Part shown: positions 10,657-22,478 of the stretch, in pieces
How the letters are laid out: each line of letters opens with the position of its first letter
Position numbering within the stretch: the stretch's first letter is position 1
NCBI RefSeq assembly: GCF_031755915.1
Contig: NC_083383.1
Location: forward strand, 29,883,501-29,947,500
DNA: 64,000 nucleotides
Reading direction: 5' to 3'
From: Ziziphus jujuba
Lineage: Eukaryota; Streptophyta; Magnoliopsida; Rosales; Rhamnaceae
The notes under the pieces: generated by a model
Database searches by the model: none
Seen by the model: only the letters and a program-made list of their open reading frames with translations
What the model was told of the DNA's origin: nothing
Made by a program: the position numbers and the translations under genes

Positions 10657-12715
10657 TGAAAGTATGGGTTTTATAAACTAAAAAGGGCAACAAAATACAG
10701 CCCAGAAATCAAGAGCTAGCATCAGAGCCTCTCTGCTGATTCCTACACAAAACAACCAAAAGTGGAAGACAATCAACCTCAGAGGAGCCAAAAAAAACCT
10801 GTCAACAGCCCATTTACACATCAAATAAACTAGCTTGTTAACGTCTCTAGAGATCCAGCAAAAAATAAATAAAAAATAAATAAAGACAGGAATGAACTTC
10901 AAAAGATTATCCTTCAAATGCTCAGCAGACCAATGAAGATTCCACTTCCCTGGACTATTAATGCTTTGAACCACAACTTTAGCATCACATTCCAGCACCA
11001 TGTACCTCCAACCTTCATGGTGCCAACTCTAATGCTTTGTAAATGGCAAGTAATTCAGCCACCTCTGGGATTTCAATAACTCTTTATGAATATGAATCGT
11101 TAAGACCTTTCCACAATGATCACGAGCAACCACACAAGCCGCTTTAAAATTTTCCCTTATCAATGAGTCAGTATCAATTTTCACGAACATTTGGCGAAGG
11201 ATTCCAAAGAATGACTTGCGAATTAGAACTAGCACTTCTTTCCCCTCTAGGCCTCTAAAAAATAGATGTGTGTGTTAAAGTTGGTGATCCAAATTCTTGT
11301 TGATCCGGCCTGAAAAGCTCGCGGTGCAACCTGTTTGGTGAATTTATTTTAAGAGAAAAAATGGGGCTCCGTGGTGGTAGCAGAGGTCGAGGGCTGATAG
11401 GCCCGAGACCGTGGCCCACCACTAAGCTCGAGGGGGGTGCAGGGGCAGTGCCCTTGCGGTACAGATCTTTCCAATTTTGAAGTTTATTCTATCTGTACAA
11501 TATATATATATATATTGGGGATTTTTTCGGATGTAGTAGTTTTGCAGCTCTATTTGCTCATCTTTTTTGTACTAATCTTCATCAATAAAAGTTTATCTCT
11601 TTTCGCTTGTGGTTTTTTCCCATGAAAGGTTTTCCACGTAAATCTGTGTGTGCTTTGTTTTATTTTATTGCTATTATTTTTGTTTTACTTTTCGTAACAG
11701 TGTGAAACTCTACAAACCCGCTTATCGAAGCCAAAACAAATTCCTCCACCCCAATCATCTGCCCCTGATATGAATTTGAGAAACCCTACACTACCAAATG
11801 TATTTCAAAGCATTTGTCCCTGCTTATCCTCTTCATGAACAGGGAGATAAGGACATGGATCACACAAAATAATTAATAGGCTATTAAGGCCTAACTAATC
11901 CCATCGAATGCACCATTGAGAAGCAAACCACAAACTACGAGCCAAGTGACAGAAGAAAAATAAATGAGCCTCATCTTCCATTTGATCACATCCAAAAGGA
12001 CAATGTTGATAATCCACCTCTATGTTCTTTTTTATCAGATTGACTTTCACTGGTAAACCTCGATTACTAAGTTTCCAAAGGAAGAATTTGAACTTTTCAT
12101 TCATGCTACTCTTCTATAAAGATTTCCACCAGATAGAACTCATTGACTCACTCCAATTATCCACCTTATGAGCAGATTTCCCAGACTTGTCCCCAGCCAA
12201 ATGAGCACAACCCCATAAGCTTCTTTGGCCTAAAAAATCTTCTTCACATTCAAAATTGTGTCATCATCAAAGATTGAATTCAAAAGGATTAAGTCCCAGG
12301 CTCCATCCTTCCTCTTCAAAGAATCCACCATCGCTATCCCATTCACCTCGGTTCCCTACTTCGGAAAAGGTTTAAAAGAAAGATTGTTTGGGATTCAGGG
12401 GTCCTAAATGTTCATAGAACTTCCCTCACCAACCCCATAACTTATTCCTTTGGATAGAAGATTTCTAGTGCTCAAAATCCCTGTTTACAACCATGAGCAA
12501 CCAGACCTTTTCTTATAGTTCATGAACGAAGATTGAGGGAAATACTTGGCCTTCAGGACCTTCACCCAAGGCTTGTCCAACTCTGACTAAAGAGACCACC
12601 CAATCTTGCTAAGCAAAGATTTATTCATAGCCTGCAAACTCCTCACCTTTAGAACTCTACTGACTTTAGGAGAACAAAACTTCTTCCACTCCACCAACAA
12701 ACTTCAGACCTTTTT
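10657..12715 (-). mobile_element. LINE (non-LTR retrotransposon) 3' part, degenerate ('LINE-2')
   Basis: Minus-strand remains of a plant LINE ORF2. From 12715 downward come the end of the reverse-transcriptase region (reading like WKKFCSPK... then 'LQAMNKSLLSKIGW'), a zf-RVT zinc-binding region at 11895-12104 (FFLWKLSNRGLP, then C, C, H, C ligands) and an RNase H-like region at about 10925-11235 (VKIDTDS...ACVVARDHCG). Many stops and frameshifts make it dead. It is interrupted by a solo LTR at 11273-11699. Its left end meets the NLR unit B flank at about 10656. Confidence 0.8.
11273..11699. mobile_element. solo LTR (copia-type) with target-site duplication
   Basis: A 427-bp block begins TGTTAAAG and ends TAACA, the TG...CA form of an LTR. 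It is flanked by a perfect 5-bp direct repeat GTGTG (11268-11272 and 11700-11704). Its last part has 'ggttttccacgtaaatctg', typical of plant copia LTR ends when read on the plus strand, and an AATAAA-type signal near 11583. It sits inside LINE-2 and so is younger than that insertion. No internal region remains, implying LTR-LTR recombination. Confidence 0.85.
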
Positions 12716-13770
12716 TCGCTTTTTGTTTTTTGTTTTTTTTTTTTTTTGTTTTTTTGTTTTTTTTTTTTTGTTTTTTTTTTGTTTTTTTTTTTTTTTTGTT
12801 TTTGATAAACTTGTTTGCATTTTTTTTTCTTTTTTTTTTTTTGGGTTGATAAGAAACATCCATACTTCATTAAGAAGAAACAGCAGTATACATCTCATCT
12901 TGAATGATAGGAGATAACCATGTTGTTCCCTCCTCCATCCAAGTGGCATAATCAGACAAACCCATACAACATCTAGCTAGAGCATGTATAGCTCGATTTG
13001 TATTATGAGATGCATAACTACATCTATAGTTGCATTGTTACATGTAAAAGTTCCCAATGGATTGAAGAGCATTTTTTATGTCTTCAACTAGGAAACATTC
13101 AACCCCAGATAAAAACTTGGATCCTAAAGCAACCTAATAGCCTCCAAAGAGTCACTCACTAACTCCACCCACTGCGCCCGCCCGCCCCCCCCCCCCCCCC
13201 CCCCCCCCTCCCAAACAACATTAATACCTGATTCAATACAAAAAAATAGAGCTTCATGAATTGAAATTAATTCAGTGTAAAAAGGTGTAAAAGGTTGATG
13301 AAAAGGCTTAGCCATGGCAGCCATTAACTCCCCTTTAGAATTTCTTATTATTATTCTTACTCCCACAATTCCATCGAGTATTGAAACTACTCCATCAACA
13401 TTAATTTTGTAAACTCCAGTAGGTGGCAAACTTAATCTTGAGACAACACAAGAACCATGACTATCCTTTTAAACAAAATTAGCTGCAACAAATTTCGTAT
13501 GCAAATCTTAAGCTGCATCGAGTAAGACTTGACCATTCTTTAATGAATCCCTAAGTAAAAACTTATTGCGCCTATTCCATATTGCCTAACAGATTATTCC
13601 AAAAACTTCTGGAAATCCAATAATGAATCCAAAAACTTTGAAACACAAATCAACAAAAGAAAGAAAAAAGTTTTTCCTTAAATGCTAAGCAAAATCAATC
13701 TTCTTCCAAGTATTTTGAACAAATTTGCAACACCATAGAGCATGAAGAACAAATTCTACATCTATTCTAT
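12716..13770 (-). mobile_element. LINE-1 3' end: poly(A), RNase H region
   Basis: Minus-strand 3' part of a second LINE. Poly(T) at about 12717-12842 is its poly(A) tail on the other strand. The RNase H domain is at about 13124-13440 (PPTGVYKINVDG, then IRNSKGELMAAMA and FYTELISIHEAL), with further zf-RVT remains ('HALWCCKFVQNTW') at about 13710-13760. A run of 24 C residues at 13185-13208 lies inside the RNase H frame. Stops are frequent. The copia element at 13771 cuts it; it continues at 19105. Confidence 0.75.
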
Positions 13771-14268
13771 TGAAACTTAATTCAATACAAAACTCAGTTC
13801 ACAGCCACAAGAGAGAAAGAAACGCACAAAATCACATATAAATTTTTACGAGGTTTGGTCTAGAATTGGCCTACATCCTCGGTGAACTCCATTCAAGAAG
13901 TTCTTGCACTCTGAACAATGATCATACAACAAATACTCTTTCTCTGTACTGGTTATCTACACCCTGAAACCAACCCAGAAAAACCTTGTACAACCTCTCA
14001 CTTTCTCATAAACCACTGACCTAGAATGGCCTAATCCATACTAAGAGAAAGAGATGAAACTAAGAGTAAAAGGATTTTTACCAGAAGAAAAATAAAAAGA
14101 AGAACAAGAAGCACTCGGTTGCGTTTTGATTGAGAGCAAACAGAACGAATGATCTATGTTCTGTTTCTGCAGCTATACCATCATTTATAAGCCTTCGAAA
14201 ACAGAAATCTAACTTTGCTAACTCATCCTAACCACTTCCTTAAATGTAATGGCACCGTTTCACAACTG

Positions 14269-14317
<49 letters not shown>

Positions 14318-14348
14318 GTTGATTTTGACTCCTCTTAATCGAATCACA
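13771..14348 (-). repeat. 3' LTR of copia element
   Basis: 578 bp, plus-strand ends TGAAACTTAATTC and GAATCACA. It matches the right LTR along its length apart from small changes and a much longer (AT)n tract at about 14271-14315, which explains most of the length difference. Confidence 0.92.
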
Positions 14349-14359
14349 ACCGTAGCATA

Positions 14360-17300
14360 CTCTACCTTGATTCAAATGAGAGGAAAAATTTTGTGCAAGA
14401 CTCCTTGGACTTCTCAGTTCACTGATTTAACCTATCAGCCATATTCAATTCTTAGTAAACTTTCGCAAGTCTCACGTTTGCTAATTAGAAGAACTTTAGT
14501 TCCTATAGCTGCTGGACTGTATGCTGTTGTAATTTTCTCCAAGCCAATAACTCCTTCATTCACAACATCCCTTGTGAAACGATACTTCACATCAATATGT
14601 TTTGTTTGATCATTATAAACCAGATTTTTACACAGATGAATTGAGCTTTGACTGTATAAGTATTTTTACATAGATGAATTGAGCTTTGACTGTATAAGTA
14701 TATAGCAACTTCTTCCTCTAAAAACTTCAATTCTTGCAGCAAACCCTTTAACCATAAAGCCTCTTTCATAGCTTCTGCAGTAGTTATATATTTAGCTTCA
14801 GTTGATGATAAAGCCACTCTTGACTGTAGTCTAGACTTCCAGTTGATACAATTATTGCAAATTGTAAACAAATAAGAACTAGTTGACCTTTTTCTATCTC
14901 TGTCACCTGCATAATCAGAGTCTACATAACCTTTGAGAACAACACCTTCTTTACAGTGACTAAATGTCAAACTAACTTCAGAAGTTCCCTTAAGATATTT
15001 TAGAAGCCATTGAAGAGCCTCCCAATGTTTTCTTCTAGGATTTGCCATAAACCTACCAAGAACACTGATTCAATGAACTAGATCTGACCTTGTACAGATC
15101 ATAACATATAAAACAAACCCTATTGCACTTACATAAGTCACATTACTTATGTCTTCCTTTTCTTCTTCGGTTTGAGGACACAAATTGGCAAATAACTTAT
15201 AGTGATTTCCAAATGGTACATTTGTTGAATTTGCAGTACTCATTGAAAACTTAGACAATATTTTCTGAACATAACCTTTCTGATTCAAGAAAAGTTGATT
15301 CTTCAATCTGTCCCTTTCAATATTCATGCCTAAAATCTTCTTTGCTGGTCCAAGCTCCTTCATATCAAATTCTGCCTTCAACACATCCTTTATAGTCTTG
15401 ATATTCTTCATGTTTTGACCAGTCAATAACATATCATCTACATATAAGAGCAAGCAAATTGACTCATGATAGGTTTCACCTTTGTAATATAGACAACTAT
15501 CATAGCTACTTCTCTTAAAACCACCTTTTAACACATAAGTGTCAAATCTCCTATACCACTGTCGAGGAGATTGCTTTAAAACATTTCATCCTTCGAGTTT
15601 GAGACCTCAAAGCCTTCATGTTGCTTCATATATATAACATCATCAAGTTCACCATGCAGAAATGCTGTTTTCACATCAAGTCATTCCAACTCCCAGTTGA
15701 AATGAGCAATCAATGATAAAATTATCCTAATAGTTGTATACTTTATCACAAGAGAGAAAATCTTAATATAATCTATCCCTTGTACCTGTGTAAATCCCTT
15801 GGCAATGAATCTTGCCTTAAATCTGACTGGATCAACACTTGACATTCCCTTTTTTACTCTAAATATCCACTTACAGTTAACTACTTTTTGAGTTGCAAGT
15901 TTAGGAACCAATACCCAAGTTTTGTTCTTGTGTAAGGATTCCAATTCTTCTAACATAGCATTATACCACAACTTCAAGTGTTTACTTTTCATCGCTTTTG
16001 AATAACTAGTAGGTTACTCATATGCAAGTTCTTGAAAACACACTAAAGCAAACATAGTGGAGTTAGAAGAACTAAATTTAATTTGAGGTTTTACCATTTT
16101 CCTCTATCTGTCTTTTGCCAATTGGTACTTTTATAGAGGATTAATATCTTTAGCAATTGCTTCCTCTTTAGTTTCTTGATCTAGTTGTTCATCTAGAGGC
16201 TCTGGAAGTTGTATTTTAGCTTCAACTTATACTTGAGTTGTTTGTTCATCCTTTGCCTTCATATATAGCTCCACCTCAAACTGAACTGACTTGTCCTTGG
16301 TGGAAATTTCTGTCCCTGAATCTTTATTACTCAAGCAAGGCATAATATTTTCGTTAAAAATAACATCCTTACTTATTATGGTTTTAAACCTTTCATATCT
16401 CTCACCCACAGTCTATACCCTTTAACTCCCTTAGGATAACCTAGAAATACACACTTTAATGATCTGGGCTCAAGTTTTCCTTCACTTTGATAAGCATATG
16501 CTTCACATCCAAAGACTTTAAGTCTAGTATAGTCTACAGGTTTGTCTGACCACATTTCTTTAGGAGTTTTAAATTCTATAGCAGTTGATGGATATCTACT
16601 CACCAAATAGGTTGCTGTCATAACAACTTCACCCCAAAACGGTTTTGGTAGACCAGAACTTAGCAACATGCACCTAACCTTGTTCAGAAAGTTCATGTTC
16701 ATTCTCTTAGCAACGCCATTTTGCTGAGGAGTATAAGTAACTGTCTTATGTCTAAGAATTCCAACTTCTTTACAGAAATTTTCAAATTCAAAATTACAAA
16801 ATTCTAGTCCATTATCAGTTCTTAACACATTCAATTTTTTCCCTGTTTGGTTTTAAACTAAAGAGTGCCAATGTTTAAATTTAACAAAACCGTCATTTTT
16901 ATGTTTTAATAGAAAAACCCAAACTTTTCTGGAAAAATCATCAAGAATTGAAAGAAACTACTTGTTACCTCCATGTGTAGGTGTGCTAGTTGGTCCCCAT
17001 AAATCTGCATGTGCATAGTGCAGTATTGAGATAGCTTTATATGTTCCTAGCTTAAAACTCAACTGATGTTGCCTCCCCAATATGCAGTACTCATAAAATT
17101 CCATCTTATTGATTTTGTTCTTACCAAACAGCCCTTGATTGTTGAGAATCTAAAGGCCTTTCTCACTGATATGTCCCAATCTTTTATGCCAAAGTTGGGT
17201 TTTATCTGGACTTGAAGTTATAATTGCTGCATTGATCTCAGTTATTGTTTTCCCTTGCAGAACATACAGCCCATTTCTTTTGATTCCTCTCGTGACAGTA

Positions 17301-18382
17301 AAAGCATCTTTATTGATCTTCATTGACCCATTTTCAGATTTACAACTAAAATTTGATTCATCCAAGACTCCAAGTGAAATGAGGTTTCTTTGTAGCTCAG
17401 GTACAAATCTGACATTACTCAAAGTCCTTATCACTCCACCACTCATCCTAATCAAAATATCTCTAATACCAGTCACGTTACATGCTTGATTATTTCCTAA
17501 CAGCACTTTACCACCATTTAGGTTTCAAAAATTGACAAACCAATCTTGTCTTGGTCACATATAGAAGGTACATCCAAAATCTAGAATCCATTCTTGACTT
17601 GTTTGATCCATTGAGACAGCCAATACATCTCCTATGTCATTTTCATTGCTCATTACAGCAGCATCACCTTTCTCTGAATGTTTCCCTCTATTTTCTTTAT
17701 TTATCTTTTTGTAGCAATCGTTGATGAGATGGCCTTCTTTCTGGCAATAATAATATTTACTTCCTCTATTTTTTGACTTAGATCTAGACTTGTCTTTAGA
17801 TTTCCCCCTGAAATTGTGATTATAGCCTTTTGAATTTCTAACTGGATTTTTACCTCTAGCAAACAGACCTTCCCCACTTGTGTCAGGCCTCTCAATTTTC
17901 ACTTCCAACTCTTTTGCTCTCAAAGAACTTATAACAATATCGATGATCAAAATCCCTCTTCCATACTTAATTGCGTTCTTAATATCCTTACAACTATTAG
18001 GAAGGGAATTTAACAGAATCATGGCATGATGTTCATCAATGAACTTTTCATTACAGTTAGCCAGATCTAAAACCAATTTGTCAAACTCATCAAGATTTCC
18101 CTCTAAATCCTTTGTGGGATTCATCTTGTAACCAAAAAATTTCTCCAACATATATATTTTATTTGGCAATGATTTAACCAAATATAATTGCTCTAATCTA
18201 CTCCAGATTTTAGAGGTAGTCTTAGAATAATTTACCTTCCTCGGTATGCTATCAAACAGATGTAAAATTATGGTACTATAAGCAATTTCATCCATGTCTT
18301 TCCTCTGCTCTTCCGTGAGACTCTCTGGGAAAGATCCATCAATAGCTTTAGCAACATTCTGTTGCACTAGGACTGCCTTCAT
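14360..18382 (-). pseudogene. copia gag-pol polyprotein, broken
   Basis: From the right: gag (UBN2 type) at 17555-18382 with a damaged zinc knuckle (YYYCQKEGHLINDC; the first cysteine position is Y), ending in a protease-like ILDFGC; the GAG-pre-integrase region at 17150-17506; the integrase core at 16376-16834 with DNG and PQQNGVAKRMN, where the usual catalytic E is K; the reverse transcriptase at 15070-15992 with KWIFRVKKG and LLLYVDDM; and RNase H at 14587-15048 (VDSDYAGDRD, ALSSTEAKY). The C-terminal end reads on to about 14500. An in-frame stop precedes LDVKTAFLHG near 15680, and several frameshifts separate the pieces. A 38-bp tandem duplication at about 14625-14700 also breaks RNase H. 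Not functional. Confidence 0.9.
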
Positions 18383-18528
18383 CTTTTACCTCCATAAAAG
18401 GAAGTTCCTTTTTAAATTAAAGACCTCTAACTCTACCTTTGACCCCATTTAGGATTCTGGTTCTCACTCAGGAATTTCTTCAAACAGATGGTAGGTAGAA
18501 GCTTCTTTCTTGTGAATTAAGTATATAA

Positions 18529-18548
18529 GAATGCTCTGATACCCCTAT
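18529..18548 (-). other. copia primer-binding site
   Basis: Just inside the right (5') LTR the minus strand reads GGGGTATCAGAGCATTC, the sequence expected to pair with the 3' end of initiator methionine tRNA (TGGTATCAGAGC), with one mismatch at the start. Confidence 0.8.
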
Positions 18549-19104
18549 TAAAACTTAATTCAATACAAAACTCAGTTCACAACCACAAGCAAGAAAGAAA
18601 CACACAGAAACACACATAAATTTTTATGAGGTTCGGTCTAGAATTGACCTACATCCTCGGTGAACTCCATCCAAGAAGTTCTTGCACTATGAATAATGAT
18701 CATACAACAAATTCTCTTTCTCTGTACTGGTTTTCTACACCCTGAAACAAACCAAAAAACCCTTTTACAACCTCTCACTTTCTCACAAACCACTTATCCA
18801 GAATGGCTTCATCCATACCAAGAGAAAGAGATGAAACTAAGAGTAAAAGGATTTTTACTAGAAGAAAAAGATAGAGAAGAACAAGAAGCACTCGATTGCC
18901 TTTTGATTGAGAGCTAATAGAATGAATGATCTGTGTTCTGTTTCTGCAATTATACCATCATTTAGAAGCCTTCGAAAATAGAAAACTAACTTTGCTGACT
19001 CATCCTAACCACTTCCTTAAGTGTAACGACACTGCTACACAACTGAAGTATATATATATATATATATATAAATGTTGATTTTGACTCCTCTTAATTGAAT
19101 CACA
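18549..19104 (-). repeat. 5' LTR of copia element
   Basis: 556 bp, homologous to 13771-14348. Minus-strand start TGTGATTCAATTAAG. A shorter (AT)n tract lies at about 19049-19071. The LTRs differ at many single positions by eye, so the insertion is not recent. Confidence 0.92.
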
Positions 19105-19890
19105 ACTGCAAACATTATAGACCCCATCAATTGTTATATGATGTTGAGACAGTTGAGTTGCAGTTGGCAAAGCATCAGAGCAAGCTCTCCACAAAAATAA
19201 ATTAATTTTATTTGGCACATTTAGATTCTAGAGTCTTCTCTAACAAGATTGAAGCTGCTGATCACTTGAGCTTCCAATGTGAGCATCACCTCCCAATTTA
19301 CGAGCTATCTAGTAACCACATCACAAGGATACTACCCGACTTTGAAAAATACTAGCTATATTGATTTTATTTACCCAAACCTCCAATAGGAACCTGTAAA
19401 ATAGCCTCAGCTTCGTTAGATTAGAAATTGAAGCATATCATCTCAAGATTCGATCCACCTGATGGTGTCATCAGATTAGGCATTGGAATTTAAGGTCCAA
19501 GGAAACAACACAAGAAGATAGTTAGTAGTTGTGAGCCACTGATGATGATAAATACTTAATAAACATCCATCACCAATGCGCTATACACATCCACTTTCTA
19601 AAACACTTCGACCCCAACAAAAACTCTTCCACAGATGTGAACATCCTTTGCCTTTTCGAGCTTCTAACAAAGAACAATTCAGAAAGTATCTAGCTTTCAA
19701 AACTTTACTTGCCAAACTAGATTGGTTTTTAGGAAGCTGCCAACACTGCTTGGCCAAGAGTGCTCTGTTAAATTCTTCTGAAGACCGGAAACCCATCTAA
19801 TGTTTTCGGTTGACACATCAATTCCCACTTCTTCCAAAAGACCCTCATTTGTCACCATATTTCCCTAACAAAATCGTGCCATAAGACAAT
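19105..19890 (-). mobile_element. LINE-1 middle part: zf-RVT and end of reverse transcriptase
   Basis: Minus-strand continuation of LINE-1. The zf-RVT region is at about 19105-19218 (MPNKINLFLWRACSDALPT, then TIDGVYNVC) and the end of the RT/thumb region at about 19581-19860 (MGFRSSEEFNRALLAKQCW). It joins on one side to 13770 across the copia element and is cut at 19891 by the small LTR element. Broken by stops. Confidence 0.8.
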
Positions 19891-20254
19891 TGAGCTCATA
19901 TTTAAACAACAAGTATATCTTCAAAATCGGTTAAGAAAATATCTAAGCTTGCAATGTGGAGCACCAACTTTGAAGAGAAATCCAAAAGCTTTGAGTAATT
20001 TTAGCAACTGACATGGGGCAAGCTATATAAAAGGGAGATAGGCTGCCATTTAATGTGAACTACTCAATTGAGTAGAGTAGGCTCCTAAAGAGAGAGCTCT
20101 CATGTTAGATTCAGCAAAGAATGCTCGGTGATTGTGTGAGTCTCAAATGCTATTATGTAGGTCCCATGAATATATGAATATTTTATATTGTGTCTATGTA
20201 TTTGTCTTGTATAAGCCATTAGTATAATAGAGGTGATTTATTTCTTCCCCAACA
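19891..20254 (+). repeat. 5' LTR of small LTR element
   Basis: Starts TGAGCTCATATTT and ends CCCCAACA. Contains 'gctatataaaagggagat' near 20025, a good TATA box for the element's transcript, and 'gtataagccattagtataat' near the end, shared with the other LTR. Confidence 0.88.
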
Positions 20255-20754
20255 ATTTGGTATCATAGTGGGTTAGATTCAATGGGATAGTAGTTTAATG
20301 GGTTTAGTAAGTTAGTTTTGGTGTCTTGGTTGGTATGGAAGAGTGGTTTGTAAAAGTTTGCTAGGAAGCAAAGCATGAGCATTAGCGACCATAATATTGT
20401 AGGAGACGATCAAAAACCGTGTGGTGAATGGTTAAAGACCATGAGTGCCAGAAAGGACGGTCAGAGACAGTTAAACTTGCTAGGCAATCAAGTATTGCGG
20501 TGATGCATGGAGGTAGTCTGAGACTGTAGCGGAAATAGGTAGTCAAGAACCATTGTTAGAGGAGCTTCGTATGATCATGCACAATCTAGGATTGTGGAGC
20601 TTGTTGTCTGGGACTAAGCTTGTATGGTGTGTAAGCAAACCACCAAACCACAATGGATGACCTTCAAAAGATGGAAGGTATGTGAAAGCTCAATAGTATA
20701 AATAATAATACATATGGTCGTTGCATATGGTGCCTTATCTGCAGGGATAGGATC

Positions 20755-20970
20755 TTTGAAGGATCGTTGGAGGCGATTATGTCGTTGATGAATATCATTG
20801 CTTTGATGAATTGGAAAATCAAAGCTGGTAAGGCATATTGGCAATTAGGACTTCCATTAGGAAGAAAATACTGGAGTATATTGGAGATGCCAAGACATCA
20901 AAGGAAGGAAGCATGGGACTTTTTCACACTCTACTTTAAGAAGAAAAGAAATAGTGGAAGTCAACGTTGA
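20755..20970 (+). pseudogene. copia gag (UBN2-type) fragment
   Basis: The plus strand reads NWKIKAGKAYWQL and later KEAWDFFTLYFKKKR, matching the conserved 'NWKIKAGKA...KEAWDT...SKK' pattern of plant copia gag proteins. Only about 70 residues remain. It shows that the small LTR element descends from a copia element. Confidence 0.7.
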
Positions 20971-21029
20971 GGGGAAGAATTGAAGGATATTCAACATTGG
21001 CTTAAGTTTCTAGAATTATCTATTATATT

Positions 21030-21394
21030 TGACATATTTGAACAGCAAGTATAGGCTCAAAATTGGTGAAAAAAATATCTAAGCTTGCAGTGTGGAGCAC
21101 CAACTTTGAAGAGAAATCCAAAAGCTTTGAGTAAGCTTAGCAACTGACATGGGCAAGCTATATAAATGGGAGATAGGCTACCATGTAACGTGAGCTACTT
21201 AATTGAGTATAGTAGGCTCCTAGAGAGATAGCTCTCATGTTAGAGTCAGCAAAGAATGCGAGGTGTTTGTGTGAGTCTCAAATGCAATTATGTGTATGGG
21301 TTTCGTTGAATGTATGAATATTTTATGTTGTTTCTATGTATTTATCTTGTATAAGCCATTAGTATAATAGAGGTGATTTATTTCTTCCCCAACA
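21030..21394 (+). repeat. 3' LTR of small LTR element
   Basis: Aligns with 19891-20254 over its whole length; starts TGACATATTTG and ends CCCCAACA. Confidence 0.88.
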
Positions 21395-21395
21395 A

Positions 21396-22395
21396 ATGTT
21401 GCAACACAAGCTCCTTTGAAACTAACAGAAGCAACATATTTTTCATGGAAAAAACAATTTGATCAATATATTTTACATAGAAGTAACAATTTGATACACT
21501 ACTCATTGGTTATGATCTATATGGATTTATAGATGGAACACTCCATTGTCTTTCACCAATGATGAATCCCCCAATTTAGATTATATATTTTGGGCATAAT
21601 AGAATTCCCTCCTTTTAAGTGTCATACTTGCCTCTTTATCAAAGGATATGTATCAATTCATCTGCTCTGCTGAAACTTCACAAGAAGCTTGGTAGAAACT
21701 AACCCTCACATTTGCTAAACGATCACATTCACGATTGATGCAACTTCGAGAATGGCTCATTCATCATCCTCAAGGCTCTCGTTCAATTCATGACTATTTG
21801 ATTGATGTTAAGGCTGCAGCTGATGAACTGGTCATTATCAATCATCCAATAAGTGATGATATATTATCAGTGGACTTTCTCTTGAATTTGAAAACATATC
21901 AGTTGTGTTTCGATCTTGTGATACATCCATCTCTTATGAAGAATTCTATGAGAAGCTTGTGGAACATGCTAGCTACAAGAAATGGAATGAAGTGCAAACT
22001 GATGACTCATCATTCAGGGTGCTTGTTGCAAATCGACTTCTCAATTGTCATGGATGAAACGTTACTTTCAAAATAGACAGTCAACGACAAAATTCCACTG
22101 ATGGCAATTTTAGCCACAGGCCTTCCTCTTCCTGTATTTCTACAATCTAGGGACCATCTTGCTCCACTGGATACGCCAATGCCTACAAGGGATGCTGTTA
22201 ATTGTTGTGTTTAATCCAAAGGCATTTTGCTCGTTTCTGTCCTCTATTACGCTAACAATGGACATTCATACCACAGCAACAAGCCTCTTTTCCAAAGAAT
22301 CCTATGCCTTAAGGCTATCAAACTAATTCCATTCTTGGACCTGCTCCATCCATCCAGTCCACAAATTCTTCATGGCTTGTTGATTTAAGGGCTTC
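21396..22395 (+). pseudogene. copia gag to protease-site fragment
   Basis: A different copia gag from that inside the LTRs. The plus strand reads ATQAPLKLTEATYFSWKKQF near 21400, LLIGYDLYGFIDGTLH near 21497-21545, then an open stretch at 21735-22076 (IHDYLIDVKAAADEL, PISDDIL) typical of UBN2_2. A worn zinc-knuckle region follows and finally SSWLVDLRAS near 22355, where active copia proteases have SSWLVDSGAS. Frameshifts and stops are present. It ends against LINE-1 sequence at about 22395. Confidence 0.72.
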
Positions 22396-22478
22396 ACCCA
22401 ACTATTGATAAAAGTTTTTCCTTCCATCCCTTCAGCTTGACCCATACATGATCTCTTCAGCTTACTTGCTGACCATCT
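22396..22478 (-). mobile_element. LINE-1 fragment (RT thumb)
   Basis: The minus strand reads DHVWVKLKGWKEKLLSIVG, the conserved 'VWKKLKGWKEKLLS' segment of plant LINE reverse transcriptases. It bridges the pieces at 19890 and 25854, showing that they were one element before the insertions. A few dozen residues on each side are missing. Confidence 0.75.

Larger units (their letters stand above)
13771..19104 (-). mobile_element. Ty1/copia LTR retrotransposon, degenerate (Tork-like)
   Basis: Complete in structure: two LTRs (13771-14348 and 18549-19104), a primer-binding site next to the right LTR, and gag-pol between them on the minus strand. The order gag, protease site, integrase, reverse transcriptase, RNase H is that of Ty1/copia. 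The gag resembles the Tork lineage in my judgement. No clean target-site duplication was found: 'tctat' lies to the left and 'actgc' to the right. Stops and frameshifts make it non-autonomous. It lies within the zf-RVT region of LINE-1. Confidence 0.93.
19891..21394 (+). mobile_element. small non-autonomous LTR retrotransposon
   Basis: Two direct repeats of about 365 bp (19891-20254 and 21030-21394) of the TG...CA form, both ending 'tttcttccccaaca', enclose only 775 bp. The plus strand right after the first LTR reads TGGTATCATAGTGGG (20258-20272), a near-match to the initiator-Met tRNA primer site. The inside keeps only a copia gag fragment and no protease, integrase or reverse transcriptase. 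No clear target-site duplication. It must have moved with enzymes from elsewhere, or is an internally deleted copy. Confidence 0.88.

Noticed and set aside
12606..12949. Lysine-rich and phenylalanine-rich frames on both strands
   Set aside because: Products of the LINE poly(A)/poly(T) tract, low complexity only.
13766..19109. Target-site duplication for the copia element
   Set aside because: Flanking five-base words (tctat and actgc) do not match; shifting the ends by a few bases does not help.
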